Source of the DNA: an uncultured archaeon
Lineage (GTDB): Archaea > Thermoproteota > Bathyarchaeia > TCS64
Reading direction: 5' to 3'
Length of the DNA: 64,000 nucleotides
Assembly: GCA_938048735.1 (NCBI GenBank)
Contig: CALIUM010000007.1
Location: 1 to 64,000, forward strand
Positions 44,662 to 54,153 of the stretch are shown here, in pieces (position 1 is the first letter of the stretch; the number at the start of each line of letters is the position of its first letter). The notes under the pieces are model-generated. The model made no database searches, was not told where the DNA came from, and worked only from the letters and a program-made list of their open reading frames with translations. The position numbers and the translations under genes were made by a program.

Positions 44662-45636
44662 TTAAGAGGGGCTGTAAGTTAGAGGTGTAGCTAGATCGGC
44701 TATGTCTATGATATGCCTAGCTATTTCCTTCACAAGTTCCGCGAGCGCTGGGAGGCGGCTTCTGGCGTTCATGGTCATATGGTTGAGATTCCTGAAGAGT
44801 TCATCCCCCCGCCTCTGGAGCTCCTCTATGCTCTCCCTGCTCTTGGAGAGGAATGCCTCGACTGCTAGGGTCTGCATCTCCTCCAGGTTTTTGCCCGCCT
44901 CTCCGAGGATCCTCCTCTCCTCCCCCTCTATTTTGAGTCCATCCCCCCTCATCTCAACGATTCCGACGGATGCGTCCCCTATCCTCTCTAGGAGGTGGGA
45001 TGCAACCCTATAGTCAAGGAGATCCACAAGGCTGAGTTTGAGCTTTGAGGGGAGAAGGGGGGTGATCATCGCGCTGCGGATAAGCCTCACGATCAGGAAG
45101 TATATCCTGTCGACCTCTTCATCCCTCTCCACAACCACCCTAGCAAGGTGTTCATCCCCCTCCACGATGGAGTTTAGGGCATCCCTGCACATCCCTTCAG
45201 TCAGGAGATGCATCCTCCTGAAGAGGCTCTCAAGGCTGAGGCTCTCAGTCTGGAGGAGGAACTGGAGGGTTACAGATCTCGCATCCTCCTCCACTATCTC
45301 AAGCCCTATCAGCTGTCTACAAGCCCTCTTCAGAGCCTCCCTATCCTCGAAGGAGATCCTAGCCTCTCCCGTTATCCTGATGGTGTCGAAGCCGAGGAGG
45401 TAGGCCGCCGTTATAGTGTTCTGGAGGTGAAGTTGGCTGGGTGTCGGATATGGCACCTTGAGCTCCTTGGGGCGCTCCTCCTCGCCCTTAAAGGGGCGTA
45501 TCATGAGGGATCCGTCCCCCCTCAGCTCCAGGGCTAGGATGCTCCCCTTCCCTATCCTGGAGCCTTCAGCCCATTGCTTAGGTAGGGATATGAGGAGGGC
45601 TCCCCCTATCTCTTGGACCTTCCTAAGCTCCATCAT
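44662..45636 (-). CDS. PhoU-like regulator with N-terminal AbrB-type domain
   Basis: A 324-residue protein. Residues 1-50 form a swapped-hairpin AbrB/SpoVT domain (MELRKVQEIGGALLISLPKQW). Residues 110-320 form two PhoU helical bundles (EGDEHLARVVVERDEEVDRIYF; RGDELFRNLNHMTMNARSRL). Archaeal proteins of this type regulate phosphate uptake or potassium/other transporters. No pst genes are nearby. Divergent from the ECF-S-like gene. Confidence 0.88.
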   Translation of the reverse strand: MMELRKVQEIGGALLISLPKQWAEGSRIGKGSILALELRGDGSLMIRPFKGEEERPKELKVPYPTPSQLHLQNTITAAYLLGFDTIRITGEARISFEDREALKRACRQLIGLEIVEEDARSVTLQFLLQTESLSLESLFRRMHLLTEGMCRDALNSIVEGDEHLARVVVERDEEVDRIYFLIVRLIRSAMITPLLPSKLKLSLVDLLDYRVASHLLERIGDASVGIVEMRGDGLKIEGEERRILGEAGKNLEEMQTLAVEAFLSKSRESIEELQRRGDELFRNLNHMTMNARSRLPALAELVKEIARHIIDIADLATPLTYSPS

Positions 45637-45703
45637 GAAACTATAAGGATCTTTAAAGTTTTAATAGTTTACCTTAATATTTAACCACCTGAAACCAAAT
45701 CTG

Positions 45704-46510
45704 ATGTCCCCAGGGGATGATTTGGGGAGATCTCCATCTGAGGCCCAGAGGGTTGCCCTCATAGCCATATCCGCATCCCTGTACGCCGTGGGATCCTACC
45801 TAACCTCCTATATAGAGAGCCCATGGGGCGTAGGTCAGTTCAGACCCGCAGTCGTGATACCCCTCTTCTTCGCCATCGCATATGGCCCAGCTGTGGGAGG
45901 CCTAGGCGCGGCCCTGGGAACCTTCCTAGCCAGCCTTGTCAGGTATGGGCAGCCGTTCCTGACCTTGGTCTCCGGAACCCCTGGGAACCTAGTTGGGTTC
46001 TATATTGTGGGATTCCTTCATAAGAGGTTCACATGGTCGAGGTTCTTGGTTTTATCCTTCCTAGGTCTTCTGATAGGAAATCTAATAGCAGCCTTTGGGG
46101 TATTATCAGCAGCATACCTAGGGATATATCCTCCCATAGCTAGTATAGCCTCTCGTCCACTCTGGGTTCAGGCCTCCTTCGTTTTGGGGTTGACCCTCTT
46201 CTGGATGGTCACCATGTGGCCCTTCGCCCTCGTCCTAGTTCCCTTAATTCTAAGGTCCAGTAGTGGCCTCTTACCCGCCCAGATAAGGCATCATCTTCAA
46301 AGGCCCTACGAGGCGAGGTTCTCCTTCTCCCTCGCCTTCTCCGCAGTTGGCCTCCTTGCCCTATTGATAGGGGTGATCGCCCTTCAATTCCCAGGGGCCT
46401 TCGCCCCGGCTGGAGCCTATGCCGCCGGGGCCATATCAACCATCTTTACCTCGATGGGGGTTCTACTCCTGGGTGCAGGATTGGTCTACGCCCTAAGGAG
46501 ACCCAAATAG
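45704..46510 (+). CDS. ECF-type transporter S-component-like membrane protein
   Basis: A 268-residue protein with about eight hydrophobic segments. The start SEAQRVALIAISASLYAVGS and FRPAVVIPLFFAIAYGPAVGGLGAALGTFLASL resemble substrate-binding S components of energy-coupling-factor transporters. It has a longer C-terminal membrane extension than usual. No ATPase or T component is adjacent. It precedes the AglB gene by 128 bases. Confidence 0.6.
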   Translation: MSPGDDLGRSPSEAQRVALIAISASLYAVGSYLTSYIESPWGVGQFRPAVVIPLFFAIAYGPAVGGLGAALGTFLASLVRYGQPFLTLVSGTPGNLVGFYIVGFLHKRFTWSRFLVLSFLGLLIGNLIAAFGVLSAAYLGIYPPIASIASRPLWVQASFVLGLTLFWMVTMWPFALVLVPLILRSSSGLLPAQIRHHLQRPYEARFSFSLAFSAVGLLALLIGVIALQFPGAFAPAGAYAAGAISTIFTSMGVLLLGAGLVYALRRPK

Positions 46511-46638
46511 CGAGAGTTTGAACCGGGATTAGGCCGACGATGTGAGCCTCCTAGGGATCGTTTTCATCGTAATCTTGATGGTTCAAATTCCCGGGTTTGG
46601 GCACCATTTTTATAAAAGGATCGTGATAGTTAAAGGCC

Positions 46639-48639
46639 ATGGGCAAGTCGATGGGGAGATTGGGGTGGTTCAAAGGCGTCGTTGGGAGGTTTCTTGGTCT
46701 TCTAGCCAGATTTAGGCCGCGCCTCAATATGATCAGCCTTCTTGAGGTCTCATCTCTTGGTCTAATTCTTGCTCTAGCCATTATTTTCAGGATTTTGCCG
46801 ATAAGGTATGGAGCCTATTTCTCAACAGAGGCGGATACAGTATTCCAGTATAGGGTTGCTGACTACGTCGTGAGGAATGGGTACTCAGCATGGTTCACCT
46901 GGAATGACACTCTTAGCTGGTACCCATACGGGAGGGATATCCCACACACGTCCTTCCCAGGCCTCCCCTTTTCAGCAGCCGTCATCTATTCTCTCCTGGT
47001 ATCCCTGGGTTTCAACTTCTCCCTTTACGATGTCTGCATCTTCTTCCCCATCTTGATGGCTTTCCTTACCTGTATATGCATCTATCTCCTTGGAAGGGAT
47101 CTTGGGGGCAGAAGCGTAGGCCTCTTGGCCTCCTTCATAATGGCCGTGGGCCCAGCATTCATCCTAAGAACCTACCTAGGCTTCTTCGATACCGAGAATA
47201 TAGGAATCTTCAGCACTGTGGCCATGTCTCTCTTCTTCCTTAGATCCATCGAGAGGGAGAAACCCCTCCTCAACAGGCTGCTTTACTCCGTAGCGGCGGG
47301 CCTCTCCCTCTCCTACTTCCACGCATCCTGGGGCGCGTCTAAATACGCTGTCGGCCTCCTAGCCCTCTTCATTGCCTCCATGCTCTTCTTCAACCTCTAC
47401 GAGAGGCGACACCTACTCTCATATGGCGTCGTCCTCGCCGTCAGCTCCATAATCGCAGTGAGGATACCTATCCATGGCATAGGCTTCCTCTATAGCGCCG
47501 AGAATGTAGCGGCCTTCGGCCTCTTCATTCTCCTATTCATATATGAGGCGATCAGGAGCAGGATGAGCGGGTGGAAGGCTATGCTCATCTCCGGAATTAT
47601 GCTGGCATCCCTCGCCATAGGGGTACTCATCTTGGAATCCAGGGGCCTTATCCCTCCCCTCGCGCACAAGTTTCTGAGTGTTCTAGACCCCTCTCAGAGG
47701 GCTGCCAGTCCCCTTTTCGAGTCTGTTGCAGAGCATAAGAAGGCCACTTGGACGACCTTCTTCGAGAACTTCGGGATCACCCTCCCCCTCGCCCTATTCG
47801 GGACCTATCTAGCCCTAAGGAAGAGGGAGGAGAAGCTGATATACGGCGCCCTCCTCTTCCTCTCAGCCCTCTACTTCACTGGATCCCTCATAAGGTTGGT
47901 CCTCATCCTCTCCATCCCCGTGAGCCTCATGGGAGCCTACGGCATGAAGGAACTCCTCTCACCCTTCCTTGCAAGGGGTTCTAGGCAGGTCAAGAGGCGT
48001 TTAAGGAGGAGGCTGGGCGTTAGCAGGGAGATGGGTCTGATATTCGTCGCGGCTATATTTGCATCCATTCTTCCGATGGTCTGGGAGGCAGCCAGCCTTG
48101 CAAACAGCCCGATGAACATAGGCGTAACCGTGCCAGTCAAGATGGGGGGGAGATATCCCCAAGACTGGCTCCAAGCGCTTGTATGGATGAGGGACAACCT
48201 CCCAGAGGACTCAGTGGTTGTCTCTTGGTGGGACTACGGCTACTGGATTGAGACCTTCTCCAATAAGAGGACCCTCGCCGACGGCTCAACCCTAAACGGT
48301 GAGCAGATAGGAAGAATAGGGAGGATAATGATGCTGAACCAGTCGGAGGCCCTCAAGATCCTAAAGGACTACAACGCCACCCATATCTTGGTCTACTACA
48401 CCTTCAATCCGAGTAATCCATCCCAGGAGTGGCCCCTAGGAGACAATGCTAAGTGGTACTGGATGGTTAGGATAGGGGGCCTAAACCTGACAGAGTACGT
48501 CGAGGAGGGCAGATACACCGTCAGGTTCTACGAATCCACGATATACAACCTGATGAGGATGAGCGCAGATCCAAAGCACTTCAAGCTGGTATACAAATCT
48601 GAGAACGGGTGGGTCCTGATATACGAGATAAAATATTAA
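46639..48639 (+). CDS. aglB: oligosaccharyltransferase STT3/AglB
   Basis: A 666-residue protein with about a dozen transmembrane helices and a C-terminal globular domain holding the WWDYGYWIE signature (near 529-537). The first loop acidic site is in YFSTEADTVFQYRVADYV, and a later one in RTYLGFFDTENIGIF. It transfers lipid-linked glycans to Asn in N-glycosylation sequons outside the cell. It is short among archaeal AglB proteins, with a compact C-terminal domain. No other glycosylation genes flank it. Confidence 0.93.
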   Translation: MGKSMGRLGWFKGVVGRFLGLLARFRPRLNMISLLEVSSLGLILALAIIFRILPIRYGAYFSTEADTVFQYRVADYVVRNGYSAWFTWNDTLSWYPYGRDIPHTSFPGLPFSAAVIYSLLVSLGFNFSLYDVCIFFPILMAFLTCICIYLLGRDLGGRSVGLLASFIMAVGPAFILRTYLGFFDTENIGIFSTVAMSLFFLRSIEREKPLLNRLLYSVAAGLSLSYFHASWGASKYAVGLLALFIASMLFFNLYERRHLLSYGVVLAVSSIIAVRIPIHGIGFLYSAENVAAFGLFILLFIYEAIRSRMSGWKAMLISGIMLASLAIGVLILESRGLIPPLAHKFLSVLDPSQRAASPLFESVAEHKKATWTTFFENFGITLPLALFGTYLALRKREEKLIYGALLFLSALYFTGSLIRLVLILSIPVSLMGAYGMKELLSPFLARGSRQVKRRLRRRLGVSREMGLIFVAAIFASILPMVWEAASLANSPMNIGVTVPVKMGGRYPQDWLQALVWMRDNLPEDSVVVSWWDYGYWIETFSNKRTLADGSTLNGEQIGRIGRIMMLNQSEALKILKDYNATHILVYYTFNPSNPSQEWPLGDNAKWYWMVRIGGLNLTEYVEEGRYTVRFYESTIYNLMRMSADPKHFKLVYKSENGWVLIYEIKY

Positions 48640-48756
48640 ACCAGAATATAATACTCGAACAAGTCTCTAAAACAACACTTATTTTAATATCTCGGTTGGC
48701 CTCACTGAAAACACATCATTAAAGACTATTCATAAAAATCTTAATTAAGAGGCGAA

Positions 48757-49323
48757 TTATAGTTTTAGCCTTACTAGGGAAAAATTATCTTTCTGACGTA
48801 CCACTTCAAATCCATTTTTTAAGTAGAAAGCTAATGGGCCAGATGGATTGTTTTCGGAGTCTAACCTAGCAAAAGTCTCCACAACCCTGTAGTTTCTTTC
48901 GCCAAGCTCTTTTAAGAGTTTTTGGAGCATAATTGTTCCATATCCTTTCCTTCTATTCTCTTTATTTATTATGTATAGGCAAGCGATAAACACAGCATCA
49001 TCGCTTGGAGGCCCTGAAGCATAGTCATCAACCCCCGGAAAATGTTTTGCTAAAGCATACTGAATAAAACCTATCGGAGCATTGTCAAGATAGGCGATCT
49101 CAACACCCCCTCCAAAAGATCTCTTCAAGAAATCGAGCCCCTTCATCTTCCTCTTCTCAATGTCATATTTAGATATATCACGTTGTAATTCACCGCTCGT
49201 ATGCCAGTAAAGGCAAAATCGACATGGCTCGGGGATCATATGCATGTTATGGATGCCAACCTTTTCAAAATTTAACAGATTTCCACCACCTTTATAACCT
49301 TCACATATAGAGATAATAGACAA
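48757..49323 (-). CDS. GNAT-family N-acetyltransferase with N-terminal Cys motif
   Basis: A 188-residue protein. The acetyl-CoA site is in NKENRRKGYGTIMLQKLLKE and the C-terminal strand in FYLKNGFEVV. The N-terminus PEPCRFCLYWHTSGE is a CxxC-W motif seen in a GNAT subgroup and may bind metal. The start could be the first ATG or later ones (MHMIPEPC). AT-rich compared with neighbours. Confidence 0.8.
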   Translation of the reverse strand: MSIISICEGYKGGGNLLNFEKVGIHNMHMIPEPCRFCLYWHTSGELQRDISKYDIEKRKMKGLDFLKRSFGGGVEIAYLDNAPIGFIQYALAKHFPGVDDYASGPPSDDAVFIACLYIINKENRRKGYGTIMLQKLLKELGERNYRVVETFARLDSENNPSGPLAFYLKNGFEVVRQKDNFSLVRLKL

Positions 49324-49341
49324 GATGTAATATTAATAAGT

Positions 49342-49440
49342 ATCCCTCTTTTTGGGAAAAGAAAATTTTATGATGGGATCATTGCAATCGAACTTACCCC
49401 ACCGGTCTTTATGAGCTTCTCCTTTATTGGGGCCAATCCG
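49342..49440. repeat. degenerate sequence related to the 1.6-kb repeats
   Basis: ATCATTGCAATCGAACTTACC (49378-49398) is close to ATCATTACAATCAAAATTACC at 1660-1680. Nearby CCTTTATTGGGG (49421-49432) and a CCC-N-TTTTTGGGA run (from 49344) echo the stem of those repeats. The two stem-like pieces are 77 bases apart, against 81 at the first locus. No gene is present here. Confidence 0.35.
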
Positions 49441-49538
49441 TAGAGGGGTAAATGGGTTCACATGGGTGCTGGAAGAATATTCAAGTGGAATGATAACATT
49501 TATCTTCTCTATCTTCAATCTTTCGGGGAGAAGCGTGG

Positions 49539-49946
49539 TTGATGGGCTTGTCCTTCAGGATAGGGAGGGTTGGAGAACTGAAGGTGGGCTCCTACGCCGT
49601 AATCGATGGAGAGCCCTGCAGGATCGTGTCAATTGATAAGAGTAAACCGGGTAAGCATGGGAGCGCGAAGTTCCGATGTACGGGTATCAGCCTGCTCGAC
49701 GATAGCAAGCGTAGCTTCGTCAGCCCCGTCGACGCCTCCATACAGATCCCGATAATAGACAAGAGAAACGCCCAGATAATCTCCGTAGGGGAGACCAGCG
49801 TCCAGCTCATGGATCTGGAATCCTACGAGGTCTTCGAGGTCGTCCTACCAAAGGAAGAGGAGATAAGGTCAAGGCTGGAAGCTGGAAAAGAAGTTGAATA
49901 CTGGAACATTATGGGCAGGTACAGGATCCAGAGGGTGAAAGGCTGA
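49539..49946 (+). CDS. eif5A: translation factor aIF5A
   Basis: About 134 residues. The N-terminal SH3-like domain has the hypusine loop SKPGKHGSAKF (the modified Lys precedes HG), then an OB-like C-terminal domain. It relieves ribosome stalling at poly-Pro and other hard peptide bonds. Starts TTG 49539 or ATG 49542. The next gene encodes the enzyme that modifies it. Confidence 0.95.
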   Translation: MMGLSFRIGRVGELKVGSYAVIDGEPCRIVSIDKSKPGKHGSAKFRCTGISLLDDSKRSFVSPVDASIQIPIIDKRNAQIISVGETSVQLMDLESYEVFEVVLPKEEEIRSRLEAGKEVEYWNIMGRYRIQRVKG

Positions 49947-49965
49947 GCCATAGAAGGCCTCATCG

Positions 49966-50886
49966 ATGAAGCGAGTAGAGCATATACGGCTCAAGCCGGG
50001 GATGAGTGTCAGAGATCTCGCAGAGGAGATGAGGCGGGCTGGGGTTATAGGGGCTGGGAGGTTGGGGAGGGCCGCGGAGATCCTAGCGGAGATGTTCTCA
50101 GATGAGGAGTACACCACCTTCATCACCCTCTCAGGCCCCTTGGTTCCGAGCGGAATGCGCCTCATATTCACCGACCTCATAAGAGAAGGATATATCGATG
50201 CCATAGTCACCACGGGGGCGAACGTGGTTCACGACCTGATAGAGGCCATGGGGAGAGTGCATATCATAGGGGACTCGGAGGCCGACGATAAGAAACTACA
50301 AAGAAGGGGCCTCAATAGGATCTATGACATCTACATTGAGGCCAGGGCCTTCGCTGAGCTGGAGAGTTATATCTGGAGCATACTCGACGAGATACCTCAA
50401 GACGACAAAGTAGATATACCAATCCATAAGCTTCTGAGGGAAATTGGGTTAAGGGTCAAGGACGATGACTCAATACTCCATAACGCCGCTGAGCGTGGAG
50501 TCCCAGTATTCAGCCCCTGCCTATTAGACTCGATGCTCGGGATCCCCCTATGGATGTACTCGAAGCGGGGAACCCTCCTCCTCAACCCCCTCAAGGACTT
50601 CGATCTATTCGCTGAGATCGTATACGAAGCCAAGAAGGCGGGCGCGATAATCCTAGGGGGAGGCGTTCCGAAACACCACGTCCTCTACATGAACACCTTA
50701 AGGGGAGGGCTGGACGCCGCTGTACAGATAACCTCCGCAAGAGAGGATGACGGGAGCCTTAGCGGAGCGCCGCTTAGGGAGGCCATAAGCTGGGGGAAGG
50801 TGAGAGGGGATAAGATATCCAACATATTTGGAGACGCAACGATCCTCTTCCCCCTAATAGTCTCAGCCGCCCTGAAGATGCCATGA
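49966..50886 (+). CDS. dys: deoxyhypusine synthase
   Basis: A 306-residue enzyme that uses NAD and a polyamine to place an aminobutyl group on the aIF5A Lys. Family motifs are VTTGANVVHDLIEAMG and the active-site Lys in ILGGGVPKHHVLYMN. It lies 19 bases after aIF5A, so modifier and target are co-expressed. Confidence 0.94.
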   Translation: MKRVEHIRLKPGMSVRDLAEEMRRAGVIGAGRLGRAAEILAEMFSDEEYTTFITLSGPLVPSGMRLIFTDLIREGYIDAIVTTGANVVHDLIEAMGRVHIIGDSEADDKKLQRRGLNRIYDIYIEARAFAELESYIWSILDEIPQDDKVDIPIHKLLREIGLRVKDDDSILHNAAERGVPVFSPCLLDSMLGIPLWMYSKRGTLLLNPLKDFDLFAEIVYEAKKAGAIILGGGVPKHHVLYMNTLRGGLDAAVQITSAREDDGSLSGAPLREAISWGKVRGDKISNIFGDATILFPLIVSAALKMP

Positions 50887-50983
50887 ATCCCTAAAGATAT
50901 GAAGGGTACTTATCGAGAAGCAGAACATCAAATATAAAAGATATCGTGTTAATACCTCTCATGCTCCGGAATCGTGCTGTCTA

Positions 50984-52309
50984 ATGGTACTAGAGAGGCT
51001 CGGGTCATCCCTCTATGAGGCCCTCAGGAAGATCTTGAGGGCGCAGGTGGTTGATAAAGAGTTAGTCAGGGAACTAGTCAGGGATTTCCAGAGGGCCCTA
51101 CTCCAGGCGGACGTGAACGTTCAGCTAGTCCTCGAGCTCTCGAAGAACATAGAGAAGAGGGCTCTCGAGGAGAGGCTCCCCCCCGGGATAAGCCGAAGGG
51201 AGCATATAGTGAAGGTCGTTTACGACGAGCTCACAAGATTCGTGGGGGAGAGGCAGGAGCCCTTAGAGATAAAGGCCGGTAGACAGAACGTCCTCATGCT
51301 CGTCGGGATCCAGGGCTCAGGGAAGACGACAACGGCGGCAAAGCTGGCCAGGTTCCTCCAGAAGAGGGGATTTAAAGTCGGCCTCATATGCGCCGACACA
51401 TTCCGACCTGGAGCCTATGACCAGCTTCGACAGCTGGCTGAATCCGTGAACATCGATTTCTATGGTGAGTTCGATGAGAGGGATCCAATAGTCATAGCGA
51501 AGAGGGGGTTGGAGAGGTTTAAGAGCCACGATGTGATCATCGTCGACACCTCAGGCCGCCATAAGGAGGAGAAATCCCTCTTGGAGGAGATGAGAAGCCT
51601 TGCAGAAGCCATAAACCCCCAGGAGGTTATCTTGGTTGTCGATGGAACCATAGGGCAGCAGGCAGCCGCTCAGGCTGAGGCCTTCAACAAGGCCACAAAC
51701 ATAGGCTCCATAATAATAGCGAAGCTCGACGGCTCCGCGAGAGGTGGGGGGGCCCTCTCATCCGTGGCCGCGACGGGCGCCAAGATAAAGTTCATCGGAA
51801 CAGGGGAGAAGATCGAAGACCTAGAGCCCTTCATCCCCGCCCGATTCATCTCGAGGCTTCTTGGGATGGGTGACATAGAGGGTCTAGTCAAAAAGGTTGA
51901 GGAGGCCGAGGTGAAGGTATCTGAGAGAGATGTCAAGGCTATTCTCTCCGGGAAATTCACACTCTCAGACATGTACCAGCAGTTCGAGGAGATGAGGAAG
52001 CTTGGCCCTCTAAGGAAGATACTAACGATGCTCCCTGGATTGGGGTATCAGCTCCAGGATGAGCAGTTCGATGTCGCCGAGGAGAAGTTGAAAAGGTGGA
52101 GGGCGATGATCCAGTCGATGACCAAGGAGGAGAGGGAGAACCCGAGAATTCTGGACGCCTCTAGGATTAGACGTGTAGCTAGGGGATCTGGAACAGAGGA
52201 GAGGGATGTGAGAGAGCTTATAAAACAGTATGAGTTAATGAAGAGGATGCTCAAACAGCTCAAGGGGAGGCGAGGGCTGATGAGGCTTCTCCCCACAAAG
52301 ATGGGGTGA
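50984..52309 (+). CDS. srp54: signal recognition particle protein SRP54
   Basis: A 441-residue GTPase. N domain (1-90), G domain with GIQGSGKTTTAAKLA (near 106-120), DTFRPGAYDQL, DTSGRHKEE and AKLDGSARGGG, then the Met-rich M domain (from 300; ILTMLPGLGYQ). It binds 7S RNA and signal peptides. A TATA-like AAATATAAAAG near 50930 may drive this unit. Confidence 0.97.
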   Translation: MVLERLGSSLYEALRKILRAQVVDKELVRELVRDFQRALLQADVNVQLVLELSKNIEKRALEERLPPGISRREHIVKVVYDELTRFVGERQEPLEIKAGRQNVLMLVGIQGSGKTTTAAKLARFLQKRGFKVGLICADTFRPGAYDQLRQLAESVNIDFYGEFDERDPIVIAKRGLERFKSHDVIIVDTSGRHKEEKSLLEEMRSLAEAINPQEVILVVDGTIGQQAAAQAEAFNKATNIGSIIIAKLDGSARGGGALSSVAATGAKIKFIGTGEKIEDLEPFIPARFISRLLGMGDIEGLVKKVEEAEVKVSERDVKAILSGKFTLSDMYQQFEEMRKLGPLRKILTMLPGLGYQLQDEQFDVAEEKLKRWRAMIQSMTKEERENPRILDASRIRRVARGSGTEERDVRELIKQYELMKRMLKQLKGRRGLMRLLPTKMG

Positions 52310-52318
52310 GGGTGAGGA

Positions 52319-52606
52319 TTGGGAAAGTCATCGGGTCTTAGAAGAAAGAGCAGAAAGGCCCTAACGAAGCCCGTGAGGGAGAAGGGGAAGCTAGGCCTAA
52401 GTAGGCTCCTCACAAAATACGAGATAGGGGAGAAGGTTATAATAGACATAGACCCCGCGGTCCACAAGGGGATGCCCCACCGCCGGTACCAGGGGAGAAC
52501 AGGAACCGTTGTCGAGAAGAGGGGGAGAGCATACATTATAGAGATCCCTCAAAGGAAGATCTCAAAGCTCATCATAGCCTCCCCGGAGCATCTTAGGAGA
52601 TGTTAG
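52319..52606 (+). CDS. rpl21e: large ribosomal subunit protein L21e
   Basis: A 95-residue eL21: GLRRKSRKALTKPVREKGK at the N-terminus, then IDIDPAVHKGMPHRRYQGRTG. TTG start, 9 bases after srp54. The 3' end and next start contain a small direct duplication TTAGGAGATGTTAGA-TTAGGAGATGTT. Confidence 0.95.
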   Translation: MGKSSGLRRKSRKALTKPVREKGKLGLSRLLTKYEIGEKVIIDIDPAVHKGMPHRRYQGRTGTVVEKRGRAYIIEIPQRKISKLIIASPEHLRRC

Positions 52607-52614
52607 ATTAGGAG

Positions 52615-52932
52615 ATGTTGATCTCTAAGAAGGAGATAACTGTAGCCGAGGCCAAGAGGCTTCTAGAGGGAGAGGAGGAGCCGGACCCCCTTCAACGCAG
52701 GGTTTTGGACTACGCCTCGAAGTTCTCCAAGCTCCCCGCCGAGAGAGCCGCCGAGCTCGTTGAAACTCTCATGAATGAGGCCCTACTCGAAAGGAGGACC
52801 GCTGTTCAGATAGCCAACTGCTTACCCGAAAGCGTAGAAGAGGTTAGAACTCTGCTTGGACGTCAAAGAATAGTCTCGGAGGAGGCCCTTACCAAGATCC
52901 TGGAGATAGTCAAGAGATACAGAGCAGGCTGA
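52615..52932 (+). CDS. rpoF: RNA polymerase subunit F (Rpb4-like)
   Basis: A 105-residue protein with EITVAEAKRLLEGEEEPDPLQRRVLDYASKF and a C-terminal HRDC-like helical half. It forms the stalk of RNA polymerase with RpoE, which is not in the window. Typical archaeal position after rpl21e. Confidence 0.93.
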   Translation: MLISKKEITVAEAKRLLEGEEEPDPLQRRVLDYASKFSKLPAERAAELVETLMNEALLERRTAVQIANCLPESVEEVRTLLGRQRIVSEEALTKILEIVKRYRAG

Positions 52933-52963
52933 ATCTTAGTATAATGGTCGGAGAGGTGGAAGC

Positions 52964-53527
52964 TTGGAGAGAGAGGGCAAGAAATATGAGGAGTATGCCT
53001 ATGTGTTAGACTTCCTCCCGCATGGCAAGCCCGGCGTCCCCCGCCACCCCTATGGAAGGGGCCTCGTTCAGCTGATAGGTGAGGCCTTCTTCACCCTTTT
53101 GGAGGCCGTGCCCCATAGGAATGTGGATTTTACGGTTAGGGAGAGGATCTATATAGGGAAGTTTGGGAGGACAAAGATAGATCATGTCCTTGGAAGGATC
53201 TCCTATGACGATCTCACCTCTACGGCCAAGGCTGAGCTCCCAGGGGTCATAGAGACCATAGTTAGGTCGCAGGAGAAGAGGTTCATAGATTTTTTCAACA
53301 CGTCTCAGCCGATAACTCCGAGGATGCACTCAATGGAGCTCATCCCTGGAATAGGGAAGAAGCTTATGTGGCAGATATTGGAGCAAAGGGAGAAAGAGCC
53401 TTTTAAGAGCTTTGAAGACCTCCAGAGGAGGGTGAACCTTCCAGATCCCGCTAGGCTCATCGCGAGGAGGATCCTAGAAGAACTCTCGAGGGAGGAGAAA
53501 TATCTCATATTCACCAGGCCCATGTGA
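52964..53527 (+). CDS. DUF655 protein (OB-like plus helix-hairpin-helix)
   Basis: A 187-residue protein. The N-terminal half (KKYEEYAYVLDFLPHG, GRTKIDHVLGRISYDDLT) is OB-like. The C-terminal half is a helix-hairpin-helix region (MELIPGIGKKLMWQILEQRE). It is conserved in archaea after rpoF, commonly before ksgA, which is absent here. Probably RNA-binding. TTG start. Confidence 0.88.
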   Translation: MEREGKKYEEYAYVLDFLPHGKPGVPRHPYGRGLVQLIGEAFFTLLEAVPHRNVDFTVRERIYIGKFGRTKIDHVLGRISYDDLTSTAKAELPGVIETIVRSQEKRFIDFFNTSQPITPRMHSMELIPGIGKKLMWQILEQREKEPFKSFEDLQRRVNLPDPARLIARRILEELSREEKYLIFTRPM

Positions 53528-53597
53528 AGCGATCATCAGCTTAAAAGGGGCTCTTCCAAGGCGTATCCATCTGCGTCACCTTTTTAAGCCCCCTGAT

Positions 53598-54128
53598 GTG
53601 AGGAAGAGTGGAAAGAGAATGAGGGCCAGAAACTTCAGAGAGATCAAGGGAATGCCCTATACTAGACGTGAATTTATGGGGGGCGTCCCAGGGTCAAAGA
53701 TAACGAAGTTCACAATGGGCGACCCTAAGAAGAGGTTCGAATATACCGTTAAGCTGATAAACCTAGAGAAGGCCCAGATAAGGCATAACGCCCTAGAGGC
53801 TGCCAGGATAGCGGCAAACAAGTTCCTGGAGAGCCGGCTTGGTAGAGAAGGCTACATGATGAAGGTGATCCCATACCCACATAATGTCCTCAGGGAGCAT
53901 AAGAGGATCAATGTGGCCCAGGCGGACAGGTTCCAGGAGGGGATGAAGAAGGCCTATGGGAAACCCGTGGGAACAGCCGCTAGGGTTATGACGGGAGATC
54001 CCATAATAATAGCTCAGGTCCCAGCGGGTGGAGTAGAAGTCGCAAAGGAGGCCTTGAGGAGGGCCTCCGCAAAGTTCCCAACCCCATGCAGAATAGTGGT
54101 GGAGGAGAACCTCGAACCCTCCAACTAA
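53598..54128 (+). CDS. rpl10e: large ribosomal subunit protein L10e (uL16)
   Basis: Up to 176 residues from GTG 53598; ATG at 53619 (MRARNFREIKGMPYTRREF) is the more family-like start. PGSKITKFTMGDPKKRFEYT and the loop region VLREHKRINVAQADRFQEGM are typical. It sits near the A-site tRNA and finishes large-subunit assembly. Confidence 0.93.
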   Translation: MRKSGKRMRARNFREIKGMPYTRREFMGGVPGSKITKFTMGDPKKRFEYTVKLINLEKAQIRHNALEAARIAANKFLESRLGREGYMMKVIPYPHNVLREHKRINVAQADRFQEGMKKAYGKPVGTAARVMTGDPIIIAQVPAGGVEVAKEALRRASAKFPTPCRIVVEENLEPSN

Positions 54129-54153
54129 ATAGGATCGGGATGGCTGGAAGGGT

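Noticed and set aside
46515-46605. Two T-loop-like TTCAAA motifs in opposite orientation before aglB
   Set aside because: Neither has a 5-bp T stem or acceptor partner. The region is simply an intergenic spacer.
52600-52625. Small tandem duplication of TTAGGAGATGTT at the rpl21e/rpoF junction
   Set aside because: It probably only duplicates a ribosome-binding and start region; both genes are intact and normal.
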